Assembly (NCBI GenBank): GCA_037178975.1 | Contig: JASJZH010000003.1 | Location: 5,084,001 to 5,148,000 of the forward strand | DNA: 64,000 nt | Direction: 5' to 3' | Origin: Oscheius tipulae | Lineage: Eukaryota; Nematoda; Chromadorea; Rhabditida; Rhabditidae | Shown here: one piece after another, positions 45,437 to 58,593 of the stretch | Position numbering within the stretch: the stretch's first letter is position 1 | Layout: each line of letters begins with the position of its first letter | Notes under the pieces: generated by a model | The model's database searches: none | The model's input: the letters and a program-made list of their open reading frames with translations, nothing else | What the model was told of the DNA's origin: nothing | Translations under genes and position numbers: made by a program

Positions 45437-45779
45437 TCACTTCTCCAGTAGTTCTCTTAGTTGTGCTGCTTTTGCCTCCTCATTTAGTTTCCTCATCATT
45501 AGCACATGTGAGAGGTATGTGTAGAGGATAAAGCCAATCACCGATCCCAGAATGACAAAAGACATCAACTTTGATGATTTGGCGTGTCTGAAACTGATGT
45601 CCTTTGGTTTACAAGTAACGCTACCTTTCCGTTGCTTTTTCGTCCCATCGTTTCGGTTTGGGAGCTTTTCGAAAATCCGGATGCCATTTGGACTCAAGAG
45701 ACCAGATTATCATTTTCTCCTGATGGGCATCCCTCCAATCGTTCTTCTTCAAAGTGATGAACTGCGAGGTGTCCACCAT
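45437..45779 (-). CDS. COA3-like cytochrome c oxidase assembly factor
   Basis: Two exons joined by a GTAGCG..TTCAG intron give about 101 residues from MVDTSQFITLKKNDWRDA (45,779). The C-terminal half is a basic stretch, one membrane helix (LMSFVILGSVIGFILYTYLSHV), then MMRKLNEEAKAAQLRELLEK. The layout, the YxY near the helix end and the LxxEAKAA block resemble COA3/CCDC56 (YGYTFYS...FLDELEDEAKAAR), whose length is also about 106. COA3 is an inner-membrane protein that helps early COX1 assembly. A longer N-terminus (MTFPVYKPDIETLL, 45,920) could not be spliced in frame. Confidence 0.5.
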
Positions 45780-45929
45780 TTTCTGAACTCTCTTATTCCT
45801 AATGAATACGAAACAAATCAACTGGTTTGGGAAACTCTGGATCAGTAGAATTGGACGCGGTACCGTTCTCTTGTTGAATCAGAAGAGTCTCAATGTCCGG
45901 TTTATAAACGGGAAAGGTCATTGCTCCGC

Positions 45930-46854
45930 CGAAGCAAGAAACGAGGAGCCAAAGAAACATACATCAATTAGCTGAAAATGGCTTTTTTGGAAGAGAAAGG
46001 CTACGCTTAGCAACGGCTCGTGGAACAGGACAAAGACTTTTGCGAAAGGGCAACAAAAGAAAGTTCGGAAGAGCAGACCTTTGACCAACCTGGGGTTCAT
46101 ATGGAATGATTCAACGATTATGCAAAACACCAGCGCGCATCCCTATAAATTCAGGCCGAGCGAATACACGAAAAGAAACCACACAAGAGTATGAGCGGTA
46201 GGAAAGGGCTAATGGCCGGAGTCTCGACGACAGCAATGAACCAGGGGCAATTTGTCACATAAAAGGACCTCCAGGTCCGGAAAAGCCAAGAAATACATGG
46301 CTGCAATTTGGAGTTGATCTGGACGACCAAAAAAATGAAAAAGAGGGGAGTGGACAGTGGAACGAGGTCAGAAATGAGACAAGGGTCGCGTGTCTGTGTA
46401 GATTAATTGTCTCTCATATGGACATCAGGCACAAGAATTGACTCTTTTCGTTCATTTACGATAGAATTCCAATAGACAAGTTGGCCTTTGATTTACAGCT
46501 GTCGGGTTCCATAAAAAAAGGGCCACCTCTGAGTGGCTGTCACTTTAACAACGGGGAAGAAAGCTTGACCGACAGGAGACTTGGAAGCTGAAAAAGTGCA
46601 AGAACTGAATACAGAGCGTCAGAATGTGAAATGGAGAGGTTCCTCTTGGAGATGGGCTGGAATAAGTGATGATTCGAAAACAAATAGACTTGGCAGAGGA
46701 CCTCATCAGTTTACTAGGGCCTCGAAGCTATAAAACCTCTTCCTCTGCCCGCCTCTAACCCACAAAAAGGCCTTCGTGAATGAGCTGCTCATTTGAAATC
46801 CATCGTGCACAAGGGTCCCCCGGTTAAGCATTTATGAGTTTGTGAAAACGGAAC
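45930..46854. other. Intergenic, no gene seen
   Basis: About 900 nt between the COA3-like and DEG/ENaC genes. No coherent exons; probably 5' flank of the former and 3' UTR of the latter. Confidence 0.4.
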
Positions 46855-48749
46855 TTAATCAACGGGGGTTCCGGCTTGACTGGGTGGCGGCGTCACGGTC
46901 AGACGATGTCGACGGCTCATCCATTTCCTGTACTGAAAGAGACTTCGAGTGGAGACGGAAGTCAAAAGGTAGATCAAAGAGATGATCGAGGTCCCGAGGA
47001 AGAGCACTATCTGGCCGCCAACCTGAACTTTCATGGTACGAACAAGAATTGTAGTAGAGTGTTATTAGCCCCCAATAGAGACCGGATGAGATTTTTCAAT
47101 ATAATGCTGTCCTACGAAAGATAGACAGTAAGATACCTGAGAAATGAAGTTGGGCCAGGATGTGATTTGAATCTCGGAGTAGAATTCGTACTGAAAGAGC
47201 AGCTTCTATTGTCTTTCGGGCTCACTCACAAAAATGTCGGGATAGTAAATCTCCATATTGTAGATTTTCTTGTTACTTCGGTCAGCCAAAGTGGTGTATT
47301 TGAAGAAGTAGTCCCATCGCTCGCAGTTCAACAAGCACTGAATATGTTCTTTTCTGTTCCTCCATTCTTTCCTACCCTGTAGTCTATTGTCGCAGCATCC
47401 AGTAGCTTCTGATATGTTCCGATGACTGTTTCTGTCTCGCAAACTCTCACTCCTCGAGCAGCTCTCACTTTCGAATAGTATGGAAGAGTACAGTTGTAGG
47501 GTCCGATGAGATACTCCTGGAGCCAATGATTCACAAAACAAGTATACTTTCCTTAGAATAGAACTTGAAGGATATCTTCGAACATACCCTTGTCGTCTTG
47601 GTCGAAATTACAGATTCCAAGCTTGTGTATCATGTGGACTTGACGCGATTTCAGGCGCAACTTGCCGATGTAGCCAACGGTCAAATAAAGACGAGGATAC
47701 ATGGCGATTTCCGGGTAGTCGTCTCCGAGATAGATGACAAACTGTTTCTGGACCAGGCTTAGTTGGCTATAGAAACGTTACTTGAAGGTCATTGTCCACG
47801 AGTCTCGTTTCCGGAGTGGCAAAGGACAGTACAAGTCGGTCTCCTTCTGTTGCTCCCAGTTGTTCAAACTTGCTCAATCGCATACATCGTCCCCTCATCA
47901 GAACATAGCTGGGATTGAAGATCTCACAACAGTTTAGTGGTTTTCCGCCATAGAGACATTGTGAAAACATCTGTGAATATATTCCGATACTGTTCAGAAT
48001 ACTCACATCGGTGCAGGTAATTCCGTTTTCACTGAACACAAAGCTGAACAGATCCATGGTCGATCTCTCTCCTCTCCAGCGATCAAAGTTGTTCTGAGCA
48101 CTCAGAAGTCGTTCCGTGTCCCAGGTATTCAAATTTGTGTTCTGAAAACCGCTTCCGGCTATAAAATAGAGGAGAATGTCTCTAGTGTCGTTATAGTTCG
48201 TTATTCCCGTTCGTTCGGCAATATCTGAATAGAAAATTCTTGCAATCTGTCGGAAAAAATACCATTGAAGAGGACATCGTAGTTGAGCGTGTCGGGGTTC
48301 TTGGGACAAGCGTAGATTGTTGGAAGTAGCATTGTCTCATTCTGAAATCAATCCTATTTTTAACAATTACTCTCACCTGGATGGCCGTAATGCGAGTAGC
48401 AGACCTGTTTTCCATGTACACAACCAGCATCATATACGTAAAATAGAGGGAGGCTACGAGGGCGGCGGTCATGTTCAATCCCCATAAGTATCGTTTCGGA
48501 GGATCGACCTGAACCTTCACTTTACAGCTTTCTTTTGGGAAACTATTCAGTTTTACCTTAAAATAGAGATCAGCCCCATGAACTGGCGTCTTCTTGTGCT
48601 GTCGAGCCTGACAATGCTGACAAGGTTCGTCGGATGATGGAAATGGAGAGACTCTTGTGGAAAATACAGGTCTGTCTCTGAAAAACCTATTGAGCTTCTT
48701 TGGAAGGAACAAACTGGTTTTCAGATGAAAGATCGGCCAAGCGATACAT
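46855..48749 (-). CDS. DEG/ENaC family cation channel subunit
   Basis: Trimeric amiloride-type sodium channel family. The start MYRLADLSSENQ (48,749) leads through a short intron to a cytoplasmic segment with CQHCQARQHKK. TM1 is YLWGLNMTAALVASLYFTYMMLVVYMENR (48,495-48,410). After it comes the family signature LPTIYACPKNPDTLNYD (48,330). The extracellular Cys-rich region includes FVFSENGITCTD, CLYGGKPLNCCEIFNPSYVLMRGRCMRL (47,970-47,880). TM2 with the selectivity-filter region is VQVGGQIVLFLGTSIISLIYLLT (47,030-46,965), where GG..LFLG.S matches the GxS-bearing motif. The tail ends PPPSQAGTPVD. Degenerins act in touch, acid or peptide sensing; the subgroup was not assigned. Confidence 0.85.
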
Positions 48750-48759
48750 GAGGACGAAT

Positions 48760-49524
48760 GCTTTCTATTAGAGGACTGTCGAGTGGTCCAATTGAAATCC
48801 GATCCCCATTTTACTCAGTTCTATTTCCTATTGATAAATGACTATTTCTCACGCGGCTCATTTTTAGCGCAAGCGAACTTTTTGTTGTTGCAACTCCGTC
48901 AACAGGATAAATCTGTACCAGATGCGAGTGACACGATGTTGCCAACCAGATGCCACATAATAGCACATCATTCATCTCGGGACCACTGTAGAGAAGGAAA
49001 TAAGACAATCTTGAAATAAAAATTTCTTTTTTTACTAAAGGAGCTGCTCAATGAGAATAAGAAGCGCTAGGATTGTCAGTCCTAAGAACTATTCAGCTGT
49101 TTTGATAGCCATACGATGTAAGACGCAGAAGAACCATACTTCCCTGAAAGATCGAGTTAGGTTCGGCCGTCTTCTGATCCAACCTGTCATTCACTTGGTT
49201 GCTTTCACTGGTGTTTATGAATTCAGGAATCAGGTAGCTATCGAATTCCATCTTGTTTAGCTTGTTCTGAGCCAGTCCCATTGGCGAGTGGACAGACACG
49301 CAAACGATCCGGGTAACAAAGAATTTTTCATTCCAGCTGTCAAGTTTTCCTATTGAAAGCTGTCAAGACTAACTCTCGACAGCCGGCTGTCGACTCTTCT
49401 TCCCTACCGTAGACATCTGGTTCTGAACAGCACATGTGGTGACTATAACATAGTGATTCGCAACCGAATCGCCCACTTGTCGGAGTCACAATCGGCTCCT
49501 GATCACCACAGACTCCAGCTACCG
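48760..49524. other. Intergenic between DEG/ENaC and T-box genes
   Basis: Shared 5' region of two divergent genes. A minus-strand frame (MEFDSYLIPEFINTSESNQ, about 49,245) followed by a GTGAAT donor could be an exon, but no continuation was found. Confidence 0.35.
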
Positions 49525-50606
49525 TATGCCGAAAGAGTTCTCCATCGACTATCTGCTCGGACAGGCCGATTTTTCGAAGAAAGCTCGTGTCAAGCTCGAA
49601 GGGCAGCAGCTCTGGAGACGGTTTCATGCTCTGGGCACGGAAATGATCGTCACCAAAAGTGGGAGGTTTGGAAGACTTTTCTATGATGTTTAATAATAAC
49701 ACAGACGAATGTTTCCGACTCTGTCAATCTCCCTGACTGGACTGGATCCTTCAGCATCGTACTCTCTGATGGTGGATCTCGAGTGTGTGGACAACAAGAG
49801 GTATCGGTACTCTTTCCACCAAAGCAAATGGACGGCTACTGGACCTGGTAAGTTTACCTAAAATCGTAATTGATATACACCGTTAGCCAATGATTCGATT
49901 TCATTTTACTAAATGTCTGTTGGCTTTTTGGCACGTGATATCCTTGATAGGTTTCGGCAAGTTAAGTTTGAAGAGTCATAGTTGAAATCGAGCACTAGAA
50001 CCATAGCGAATGGTTTTGCTGATTTACATTGCAAAGATTGTACAGCTTCTGTAAAACTATAGACCTACCCGAGAATCTCTCCATTTCAGGTGAAGCCGAG
50101 CTGCCATGTCGCACTTTTGTCCATCCAGACTCTCCGGCTTCTGGGGCTCATTGGATGAAAGGAATCGCGTCCTTTGACAAGATTAAACTCACCAACAATC
50201 AAATGGACAAGAATGGCTATGTTTCTCTTTTTTGTATTCAAATAGTTAATTGACTCAGATAATAGTCAACTCGATGCATCGGTATCTGCCAAGAATTCAC
50301 CTGGTCAAACACGAAACGGAGGAAAGGAAGACATTTTCTTTCGACGAAACCATGTTCATTGCTGTCACTGCTTACCAAAATCACAGGGTAGGTTCAACAC
50401 TTTTTAGTTCTGTTTTGAATTCCTATATAGTCGGTTTGACTAAACTAACCAGCAATATTTAATTTTGTCTCTTCCAGATAACCTCACTGAAAATCGAATC
50501 AAATCCGTTTGCCAAGGGATTCCGCGAGTGTGAGTTCGACGATCCACGCTTCCTTCCACTCCTTTTTCCCCTCTACAATCTGACTTTTCCATTCAAGAAA
50601 AGCTAG
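49525..50606 (+). CDS. T-box transcription factor (compact)
   Basis: The start [16 protein letters not shown] is at 49,525. The T-box begins almost at once: [26 protein letters not shown], joined to [56 protein letters not shown]...[43 protein letters not shown] plus [19 protein letters not shown]. All DNA-binding blocks of the family are present. The protein stops about 23 residues later (FPFKKS), so there is no activation tail. The N-terminal FSIDYLL resembles an eh1 Groucho-binding motif, hinting at repression. Poly(A) signal AATAAA at about 50,630. The subfamily is unclear; an additional 5' exon cannot be excluded. Confidence 0.85.
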
Positions 50607-52238
50607 GAGAATCTATTCCGAAGTTCCGAATAAAAAGCGACATTCGGTCGGCTGTCATAAGAGCCAATCTTCTCGGGCGTCACTTTTTCTTGTAACCCCT
50701 CCTCGAGCAAGCACTTGTGCTCCGATTATCAATAACCGAGCTGGTCCATCCATTCTCGATGATCAATAGGCTAGTAGGCCAGTCACAACAGAGAACTGGC
50801 AACTGGCATCCCCCAGCTTGACAGCCGGAAGATTACACGAAGACTGATGAATTTCGTTTCTCGTATTCCTAGTTATTGTTTCTGGACAATGTGGTAAGAG
50901 CATTGCGTTGTTTAGTGCTTCAAACAGAGAGGGCGCAATGATGTCGGGTTGCAGTGAGAGCCCTATTGAAGAGTACAGGGTCCCAATACTTACGATGAGA
51001 GTAGTTGAGAACAAGAGCGGCCTGTACAAGTACAAGTTCTCTTCAAAGTGTATCTTTTCTGGGTGGTCTAGTTTCTCCCCATTACCACCCTCCTCGGACC
51101 ACTTGCACTCATCGCTCATCCTTCCCAGCCCCGGCTGTCACTACCTCCATTAAAAAGTCACAACTTCCCAAACAGAATAAGAAGTTCTGACCCAGATTAC
51201 ACATCGGTCATGACCGTCGGCGGCTCTTTTGAGCTACTGTAGTCCACACAATGACGGATCATATTCTTGCGCAAGTAAAACAATCGGCGAGCCGTATTAC
51301 ACGCACTTTTTGGGCAATCGAGGCGGATCAAATGGACCCCAGCGGGTAGGCGGTATTCGATTACCACCGAACTGGTCATGTCCCCTGGTCCTTTTCTTCT
51401 CCTCTCTCTCTTTCCCATTCAAAAGGTCAAAGAGACCGCCTGTCATGATATGACCAGCTAATTGGTCTAATTGGGAGCAGTATAGACACAAAGAGATTCT
51501 ATCTTTTGACTCGCATAGAGACATGGAGACTCATCAGATTAGAGGAAAGCCGTTAGAAGACTACTTGTGGTGATAAATTGGGACAACCAATGGGATCAAG
51601 TTGGAGTTCAAAGTGAATTCAGTTCTGTGGGGAAACATTCTTTTCGCTGAATAGAAAAGAGGAAGAAAAAAGTAAACTGTAATTGACCTCTTCGAGAAGT
51701 TTCAAAGATGGGAGCACAAGAAAAGTTGACAGGTTGAATCAGAAGACGGCCGAAGCGATTCAGCTAAAAAGCATTAGTTTATTAGTAATCCGCTATGCCA
51801 CTTCGGTAGTCTCTCTATCCAAAATAGTCTACCAGCTCTAGGCTTGAAAACAAACCGAGTATAAAATTCGAATAGGTCTGACCAGCACAGTTTCACAAAA
51901 GAATCCCAAATTTGATTGAGACTGTTGGAAAAGATGTCCTTCTCACTCTATTTCTCGCCATCAGCCTATGTCGCATTCGCATTACTGCATCCTGTCAGTC
52001 GCGATGAAAGAGACCGCCGCAGCTGGTCGCCCTTCCTCTTGATAAGTAGATTAGGAGCTGTCTTTACCGCATTCGATTGACCTTTATTTCGGAACAATAT
52101 GTGTGAATGTGTGAACTTGTAAGTTGACTGAGCAACGGGAAAATCTTTTGGTGACTATGCGGAACAATAAGTAAAGAGAAGTTGTATACAGAGGACTGTG
52201 GGAGACCCGTCAGCGGGAGGGTGTCAGGTAGAAAAGGA
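50607..52238. other. Intergenic between T-box and Hox1 genes
   Basis: A minus-strand frame (51,119-50,990) starting MSDECKWSEEGG and ending at a GTAAGTATT donor, and another (51,320-51,200) with CPKSACNTARRLFYLRKNMIRH, could be exons of small genes, but neither can be completed. Otherwise nothing seen. Confidence 0.35.
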
Positions 52239-54145
52239 TCACAAGTGATGTTTGGTTTCGTCGGACGCCGGAGGAGAGTTGTCCCATGGTGTCATCGTGT
52301 TTCGCGCCATAAAGGCTCGTTCTTTTTCCCTCTTCTTCTCCTTCATCCTTCGATTTTGGAACCAAATCTTGACCTGTAAACAAAAACGATTACAAGCGGC
52401 TGACAGCGTTGTGTTCAAAGTGACTACCTCGATGAGACAATGTTCACTCTTTGGCTCATTTTGGTTATAAATCTCAGTTTTTGCCAGTTTTGAAAGTCTC
52501 GAAATTGAAACAGAAAATAGAGAATAGGATCCGTCTAACCAAAATACTGTTTTTCGCCGAGCATACAGTGAAAGTGTTAGTTCATGACTTAGACTAGCTC
52601 CAGGGGCAAGTGGAAATGGAATGATCATAGCGAGAGCTCTAAACAAAAGTCTTGGAATCAAAACGAACCTGTGCTTCTTGCAGTTTGAGATTCTGCGCAA
52701 TCTCGTTCCGTCTTGTCCTGTTGACATACTTGTTCGTGTGGAACTCCTTTTCAAGTTCAGTTAATTGGTGTGTAGTGAAGTTAGTCCTGTTTGTACCGTT
52801 TTCATCAATGATTTTCTTCTTCGGCACTGAAATTCGTCTCTTTGTCCCCCGTGTTCTTTCCTTGCGAATCAATCGCGCGCAAGACCGACACCTCGAAACT
52901 CGTCTCTGCCCGTAGAGAGAAAGACTACAGTAATCTCTCTTCTCCTGCGTCCCAGCGCACGTTTGATTGACAGCCGGCTGGACAGACAACAGCCGGGAAA
53001 AGAGAGCTTAGAATACTTTTAGGATAGTACAGTATGTTCAATCTATGCTAATGTGTTTCCGAAGAAAAGAGCGCCTGTCAGCTTTGGCGTAATGATCCCC
53101 AAGGCTATCCATCTTTTGTGGGTGTCGACGGGCCGCGTCCCGAAGACGAATGGGTGCCGCTTTTTAGTCCCCGGGACTGGAGCCAGGTGGTCCACCTGGG
53201 GAGAGACAGTTCGGAGCCTAATTGAAGCCCATTTCCGAAATACCCACCTGCAGGTTTTTGAGTCCGTTTTGTGTGCATCCATTTAAAGCTCGTCGGAGGC
53301 GGTTGTGTCTGATGGGCGGCTGTGAAGTTCGGAGGCTGCCAGAGCTGGTCGACAGAGGTCGATGGAGGTGGAAGTGACGCGTAGACCGGCGACGCTGCCG
53401 TCGTCGGCGGCATCAGGTCTCTGCAAAGATACAAATTAATTCCAGTTTTGTTAGACAAAGGATGGTTTCATTTGAATGAGTAGAGTCGGTAATGGTCAAA
53501 AAGTTATACTTTTAGCTACTTTACTAGTTATAATATGCTCTCTGTATTCAAAATTCACTACGGGAAAAAGTATTCATAAGTGGAAGAATCGTATTTTGTT
53601 GACAGCGGGTCTTTCTCAGTATTGAACCCTTCGATAACATTGTAACCAACAGGAAGTCAGATCCACAAAAAGTAAATTACCGCACTCAAATACCGCCACT
53701 ACCGGAATCAAAATAGAATTGTGAACAGTTGGGAAAGGCCTGACTCAGGCTTCGTGAAAAGAAAAGCTTCCCATGAAACCCAGGGATGGCTGTCAGCTGA
53801 CAGGCCATGCATCATGTGACAAGAAAATAGTGAGAAACTACACCTAAAGTTGATGAATCGCCATAACAGTTAGCGCTTTTTCCAATTCATTTCTTGAGAG
53901 AGTTTGTTTTGTAAACAATAAAGTTCTGGTGGGCTGAGATCAAAATAACAACTATACAGGTTTGGAAAGATACTGTATGTAATTGTGTCAAAACTGATTT
54001 TGTAAACTGCATAAGGAGTACAATGGTTAAAACAAAAAATGACTCTGACTGACCTGTTGATTTCTGTGCATCTTGCATAGGAATAAGGCGGCCAGTCGGG
54101 TGTTCCATAATAGGGTGGAGCTCCATAGGAATCAGCACAACTCAT
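52239..54145 (-). CDS. ceh-13: Hox1/labial-class homeodomain transcription factor
   Basis: The start [26 protein letters not shown] is at 54,145. A second exon (about 53,420-53,252) is Pro/Ser-rich and contains FKWMHTKR, the labial-type hexapeptide that recruits the Extradenticle/Pbx cofactor. The homeodomain starts about 52,795 ([41 protein letters not shown]) and crosses an intron to [18 protein letters not shown] (52,375-52,325), with Asn51 of the WFQN helix. The NFTT, LQEAQ and MKEKKREKE wording is diagnostic of Hox1 and almost identical to nematode ceh-13. The tail ends SDETKHHL. Ceh-13 patterns the anterior body in nematodes. Confidence 0.9.
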
Positions 54146-57100
54146 ACTTCTTCTCGATTAATCAGCTGCCTCACTCGCAATAAATCACGGACTGGATGAC
54201 AGGGGGCGGGATGGGCGGGCGTCCGCCTTGACAGCGATGGAGGCGGCGCTCCAAGTCAACTGGCCAATCGGCGTCGGACTGACTCGGACACTTACGGTCA
54301 AGCAGGTCCGAAGATCCCTAAAATAGTCTTGGTCGCACCATGATAAATGAGCTGCTAGAGAGACGGAAGCAATGTTTTGGGGCTCTGATGATGAATAACA
54401 AGTGTTTGACACACTCTTCGTGTAGTTTTGATCCGAATTACCTAGGAAATCTACAAGCTAGAATCTGAGGTCCACTGAAATCTGGCTGTATCTATCAATA
54501 AACAGACAGACAGGCAGGCAACTAGCAGTTTCCAGAAGAATAATGCCAAAATTGAACAACTTCACTTACATGGCAAAAAATAGAAGACAGGAATGTTCAC
54601 AGGGGATTGAAACAAGAGGCATACTTCACTTAGCGCTTCTACACATACGTTCACTCCCGACTATTCATTTAAAATTTATGGCCAGACCGTAGAGAATTTC
54701 GGTTTGGCGTCAGTCTACTCTCTCGCTTTACAGTACTCCCCGTAATCAAGAACGTCCTTGTGGAGTCTTCAACCCCAAAGAAGTTAATCAGCTACCGTAT
54801 AAGGACTCATTTTTGGGTCGGCTTCAAAGAGGAAATGACACATGTCAAAGCGAATTGACTCGCCCGTATGTCTGTCGTTTCCGTCACCCAGACTATTGCG
54901 TAGCGGAACCGAAGACCGGACTATTCTTTAAAATACCGTCTTCTCAAATGACCGCAAGGAGGTCGTAATGCTAATTGTATCGTCTGTGAGTCCACAACTG
55001 AGCAATGGCCGTAAATCATAGAAGACATCTCCTGGGAGGAAGACGGGTTGTAAATTAGACTAGTGGACTCAGTCAGGGGTCGTCAGAGGTCAGTTTGCGC
55101 AACACATAGGCTCCAATATAAGGGGAAACTTTGGAAGTTACTGTAGTCAAAGAGACAACTTCCAGGAGCAGGAATAGTACCTTAGTTGTGTTATAAAGAC
55201 ATAAACAGTTTTAAAGACGTGGCTCTAGCATGGAATTGGCTCATATGGATCGGATGTTCGGAATAAAAGACTAGTCATGCTTCATTTCCTATGCAGAGTA
55301 GCCACTGCTCTCTTGCTCACTGTCAGAGAAAGGAATGCTGAGAGTTTACAAGCAAGAAGCATGTAAGATAGAAAGAGCTGTGGCTTTGTTCGGACTCTCA
55401 AAATAAAAAAGAATTAGTCGCTAACGTTCCCGGTGGAGCAGCCCAGCATCTTGAGCTGCTTGTCTCTCTTCGAACTCAACTTGCCAAAACCTTATTGGAA
55501 GAGTAGTTAAGGAGGTCGAAAAACGGAATGTTCAGATATGATTTTGTGATAGCTTTGACCACAACGATTATACGAAGAAAAAATACACTGGACTTATCAA
55601 ACAAAACAATTAGGAAGAAAACATGGAGCTTAACCATCTCGGCAGGTACGATTTAGAAAGCAAAAAAATATTAAGGAAAAACATCATATGATAAGGTCAA
55701 CATACACGTTTAACCATCATTACAAAACAAGACAGCACGTCTCCAGAAAATACAAAGCTGAGATGTGAACTGCTCTCAGACAAATTTTTCATTCGATAAA
55801 ATCTGTCGCGTGGCTGTCAGTCAAGTCCGTTCCTTCCAAGGACCCTTTTAAAAACAGAGAAGGAGAGTATAAATCAGAGAAGTGAGAATCTCGAGGCAAT
55901 TAATCTGACTGGAAACAAATGGCGTCCGACTACGGTGGACGTGTGTTCCGATGTGCATCGAGCCGTGCGAGGGGCTTCAGATAACACGTGTGATTATGAC
56001 GAATTACATCGCCAGAAGACACTAAATTCGAAGGAAGCTGGGTCTCGGAGAGAAGGGCTTTTTCAATATTGACAGATATGGTGTTTCATAAAATCTTAAT
56101 TTTGATAGCCCAATAGAAAAAGACACAAATCAATGAAATAGCCTTGCTGACAACTTTTTCTGCTTCGAAAGAGATGAATTGCCTCGCTCGATAGGTCCGC
56201 TAAAGGGACCGCTGAAGAAAATCGGGTCTCTGCGGTCTCTTAATTAGTAAAACTGTGACTTAAAATGAGAATTTCAAATCCAATCACAGCACGGAATTGT
56301 GCGAGCTGCTGTACTTTAAACTAAAGTAGGTTTTTAGTCTCGTGCAATCGTTCCAGATTTGGCTGAAAGTGCGACTGTGAGCAATGTCAATCTCAGTTTG
56401 CCGAGAAATGTTCTGCTACACGGCCAGTCACAAGCTTATACAAAGGGCTCAAATGATTTCTTAGAACCGAGCCAATCTTTTCAGAGGCGTGCTGGAGGCT
56501 TGGTGGAGCCCGTATCATTGTCAAAAGTAACAGCTAATAGAATGAGAAGAAAGGAAACAGAGTGACAGATCTCGGAAGAAGGAGAGGTCATCAATAAGAC
56601 CAAGTTGTAGATTATGATAAGAGAACGGGGGACGTCATTCGTCTTCGGCGCAGAGGCAGCACATTATTCATCGGCCGAGACCGAACCGCCTGCTGACACC
56701 CTTCCTCGACCGTCCTGATCCCCTCGGGTCTATTTTGTCTCCAATTCCGAGGCTATTGGCTCAGTTTGACTCATCAGACAATGTATACTTTGGGGGTTTT
56801 CTTTTGGAAAAGTTGAACGGGAAAGCTATCAATCTTTTCAATCTTTGTTTTTCTCTCCATCTGAACAAACAACTACAGTCTCTCTCTTATTCAAACTAAG
56901 AACTTTAGTTTTTAAAGATGAAATTGATTTTCTACTCTGCTAATTCCGTTTTCCGTTCAGTTTTCCTGCTACCACTCGAACGTGTTTTGATGTTTAGGCC
57001 TTAGAGGCTCACCCAGACCTTGGCAGGTCCATAAGGGTTCTAAATTATTTTTTTTATATTAGAACTATCTGATGTCTCTTTGAGCTAAGTAAGACGATTA

Positions 57101-57320
57101 GTAAATATCGATGGGTTTAAGTGAACTATTCATATTACTCGAAATCTTGTGATATTTGCTCGAGTTGACATTCCAGCAAGATTAGCTGTGTACAAACAGT
57201 CCTCTCCCGACGACACCTCATAGCCGGTCATTAGAAGCCTATCTGACAAATCACCTCGTCCTCTACAGTACCCGATCCCATTAGTCATTGTCTCTTCGAA
57301 TAACGAACACCAAGGGCGAT
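54146..57320. other. Long non-coding 5' flank of the Hox1 gene
   Basis: About 3.2 kb with no coherent gene. Likely to hold Hox enhancers. A weak similarity to the GCTCCTGGCGGAGC hairpin repeat occurs at about 55,420-55,443 (GTTCCCGGTGGAGC). Confidence 0.45.
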
Positions 57321-57323
57321 GGG

Positions 57324-57497
57324 ATGAGTCGATCGTCGGTCGGTCCGAAAGTCAGAACCAGCTACTGTACTCTCTTATTCATTTTCTACAGTAGTCTTGT
57401 TGTTTGTTGGAGGTCCGTCACCGGTTACGCGGGCGGATTATCCGCCAGACCGAAGCGGAAAGAAGCCGACGATGAGATGATCGATCAGTACGGTTGA
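57324..57497 (+). CDS. Possible short secreted peptide
   Basis: Frame of 57 codons (MSRSSVGPKVRTS) with a hydrophobic stretch YCTLLFIFYSSLVVCW that could be a signal, then a basic PKRKEADDEM region ending DQYG and a stop. It could equally be a first exon. No family recognised. Confidence 0.25.
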   Translation: MSRSSVGPKVRTSYCTLLFIFYSSLVVCWRSVTGYAGGLSARPKRKEADDEMIDQYG

Positions 57498-57899
57498 TCC
57501 AAAGGCGCCCGACCGGCGCCCCGGGGTACAAGACCCGAGGTGACAGAGAGAGCATGTGCTCCGCTTATGTAAATGGGGACCAAAGGCGAGAATGTTCAGT
57601 CCTGTTTCTCAAGGTGTGGATTAACGTCATCTGACTGAAGCTGGAGATAAGCAGTGTGATCGTGAGCAAAGTCTGCGACGGATTATTTTGCTCGAGAATA
57701 TACGCATACCGTACAAAATAAGCCGTTATGTTGCTGATCTCCTCTACTTTTATATCTAGTATACAGTTGGCGGTTTGACTAGTAGTGCCACTTTCGTAAC
57801 TGTTCTCTTCTGGTACTTGCATAAAGTTTTCTTGTTTGTCTTTTGGCTGACTGAGGAGTAAGCCTTTCAAAGGATTTGTCCAATCTTGACTTTATCTGT

Positions 57900-58593
57900 T
57901 TTGTGTCGCATATGCTAACCTTTCAAAATATTCAAAGCAACCTGAGTCTAGAAAATATCTTAAGATAGGTTAGTTTCGATTCAGCCAGTCTTTTCCAAAC
58001 TTCTAAACTCACACATCCTAAGAGTTCACCCTCTTCCATCTTCTTCCAAACGAATCTTCCGCAACCGGGACTTTTCATCAATGAATGTCGTCAAAACATT
58101 GATCAATTGAGTCCTTCGAGTACGGTAAGCTACTGGCGGTATGCCAGAAAGCGCGTGATCCATCACTGTCTTTCGTCGGCAGGCGCATACCGCTTGTGTT
58201 GTGTAATAGACTGAGAGAAACATCCCAATGACTGGAGACAATAATCGAGGGAACGATCCCATGTTCACACCCCAAAGAGATCCCATTCTCCAAATTAAAG
58301 AGCTCCTCTGTTGGGTTATCTTATCGTCATTGTGTCATAATTATACCAATAAAACGAGTAGGAGACCGCCGTTATCTACCGAAGGTTTACCCACTGGAGG
58401 ACAGTGTTTTTGAATCAGGCGTCGGATCTCTAGATGCTGGGAAGGGATAAGAAGGTCTGGGACTGTCGTTCTTCTGTCTCTTGGGCTGGAAGAGCGTTTC
58501 GAGCTGGGGGTGCTTCCTTTTACGTCGTTCCCTATTCTGCTGTCTCACAATTACATGCTGAAACAGCATCAGAAACTCCTGCGTTCGATCCTA
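57900..58593 (-). CDS. Unidentified minus-strand gene
   Basis: An exon (58,593-58,391) bounded by TTAATAG and GTAAAC is open for 67 codons: QEFLMLFQHVIVRQQNRERR, then a Lys/Arg/Pro/Ser-rich segment ending SKTLSSSG. It may join to ELFNLENGISLGCEHGIVPS (from about 58,300). Downstream exons are ambiguous between two frames, one with VAYRTRRTQLINVLTTFIDE. No function suggested. Confidence 0.3.
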
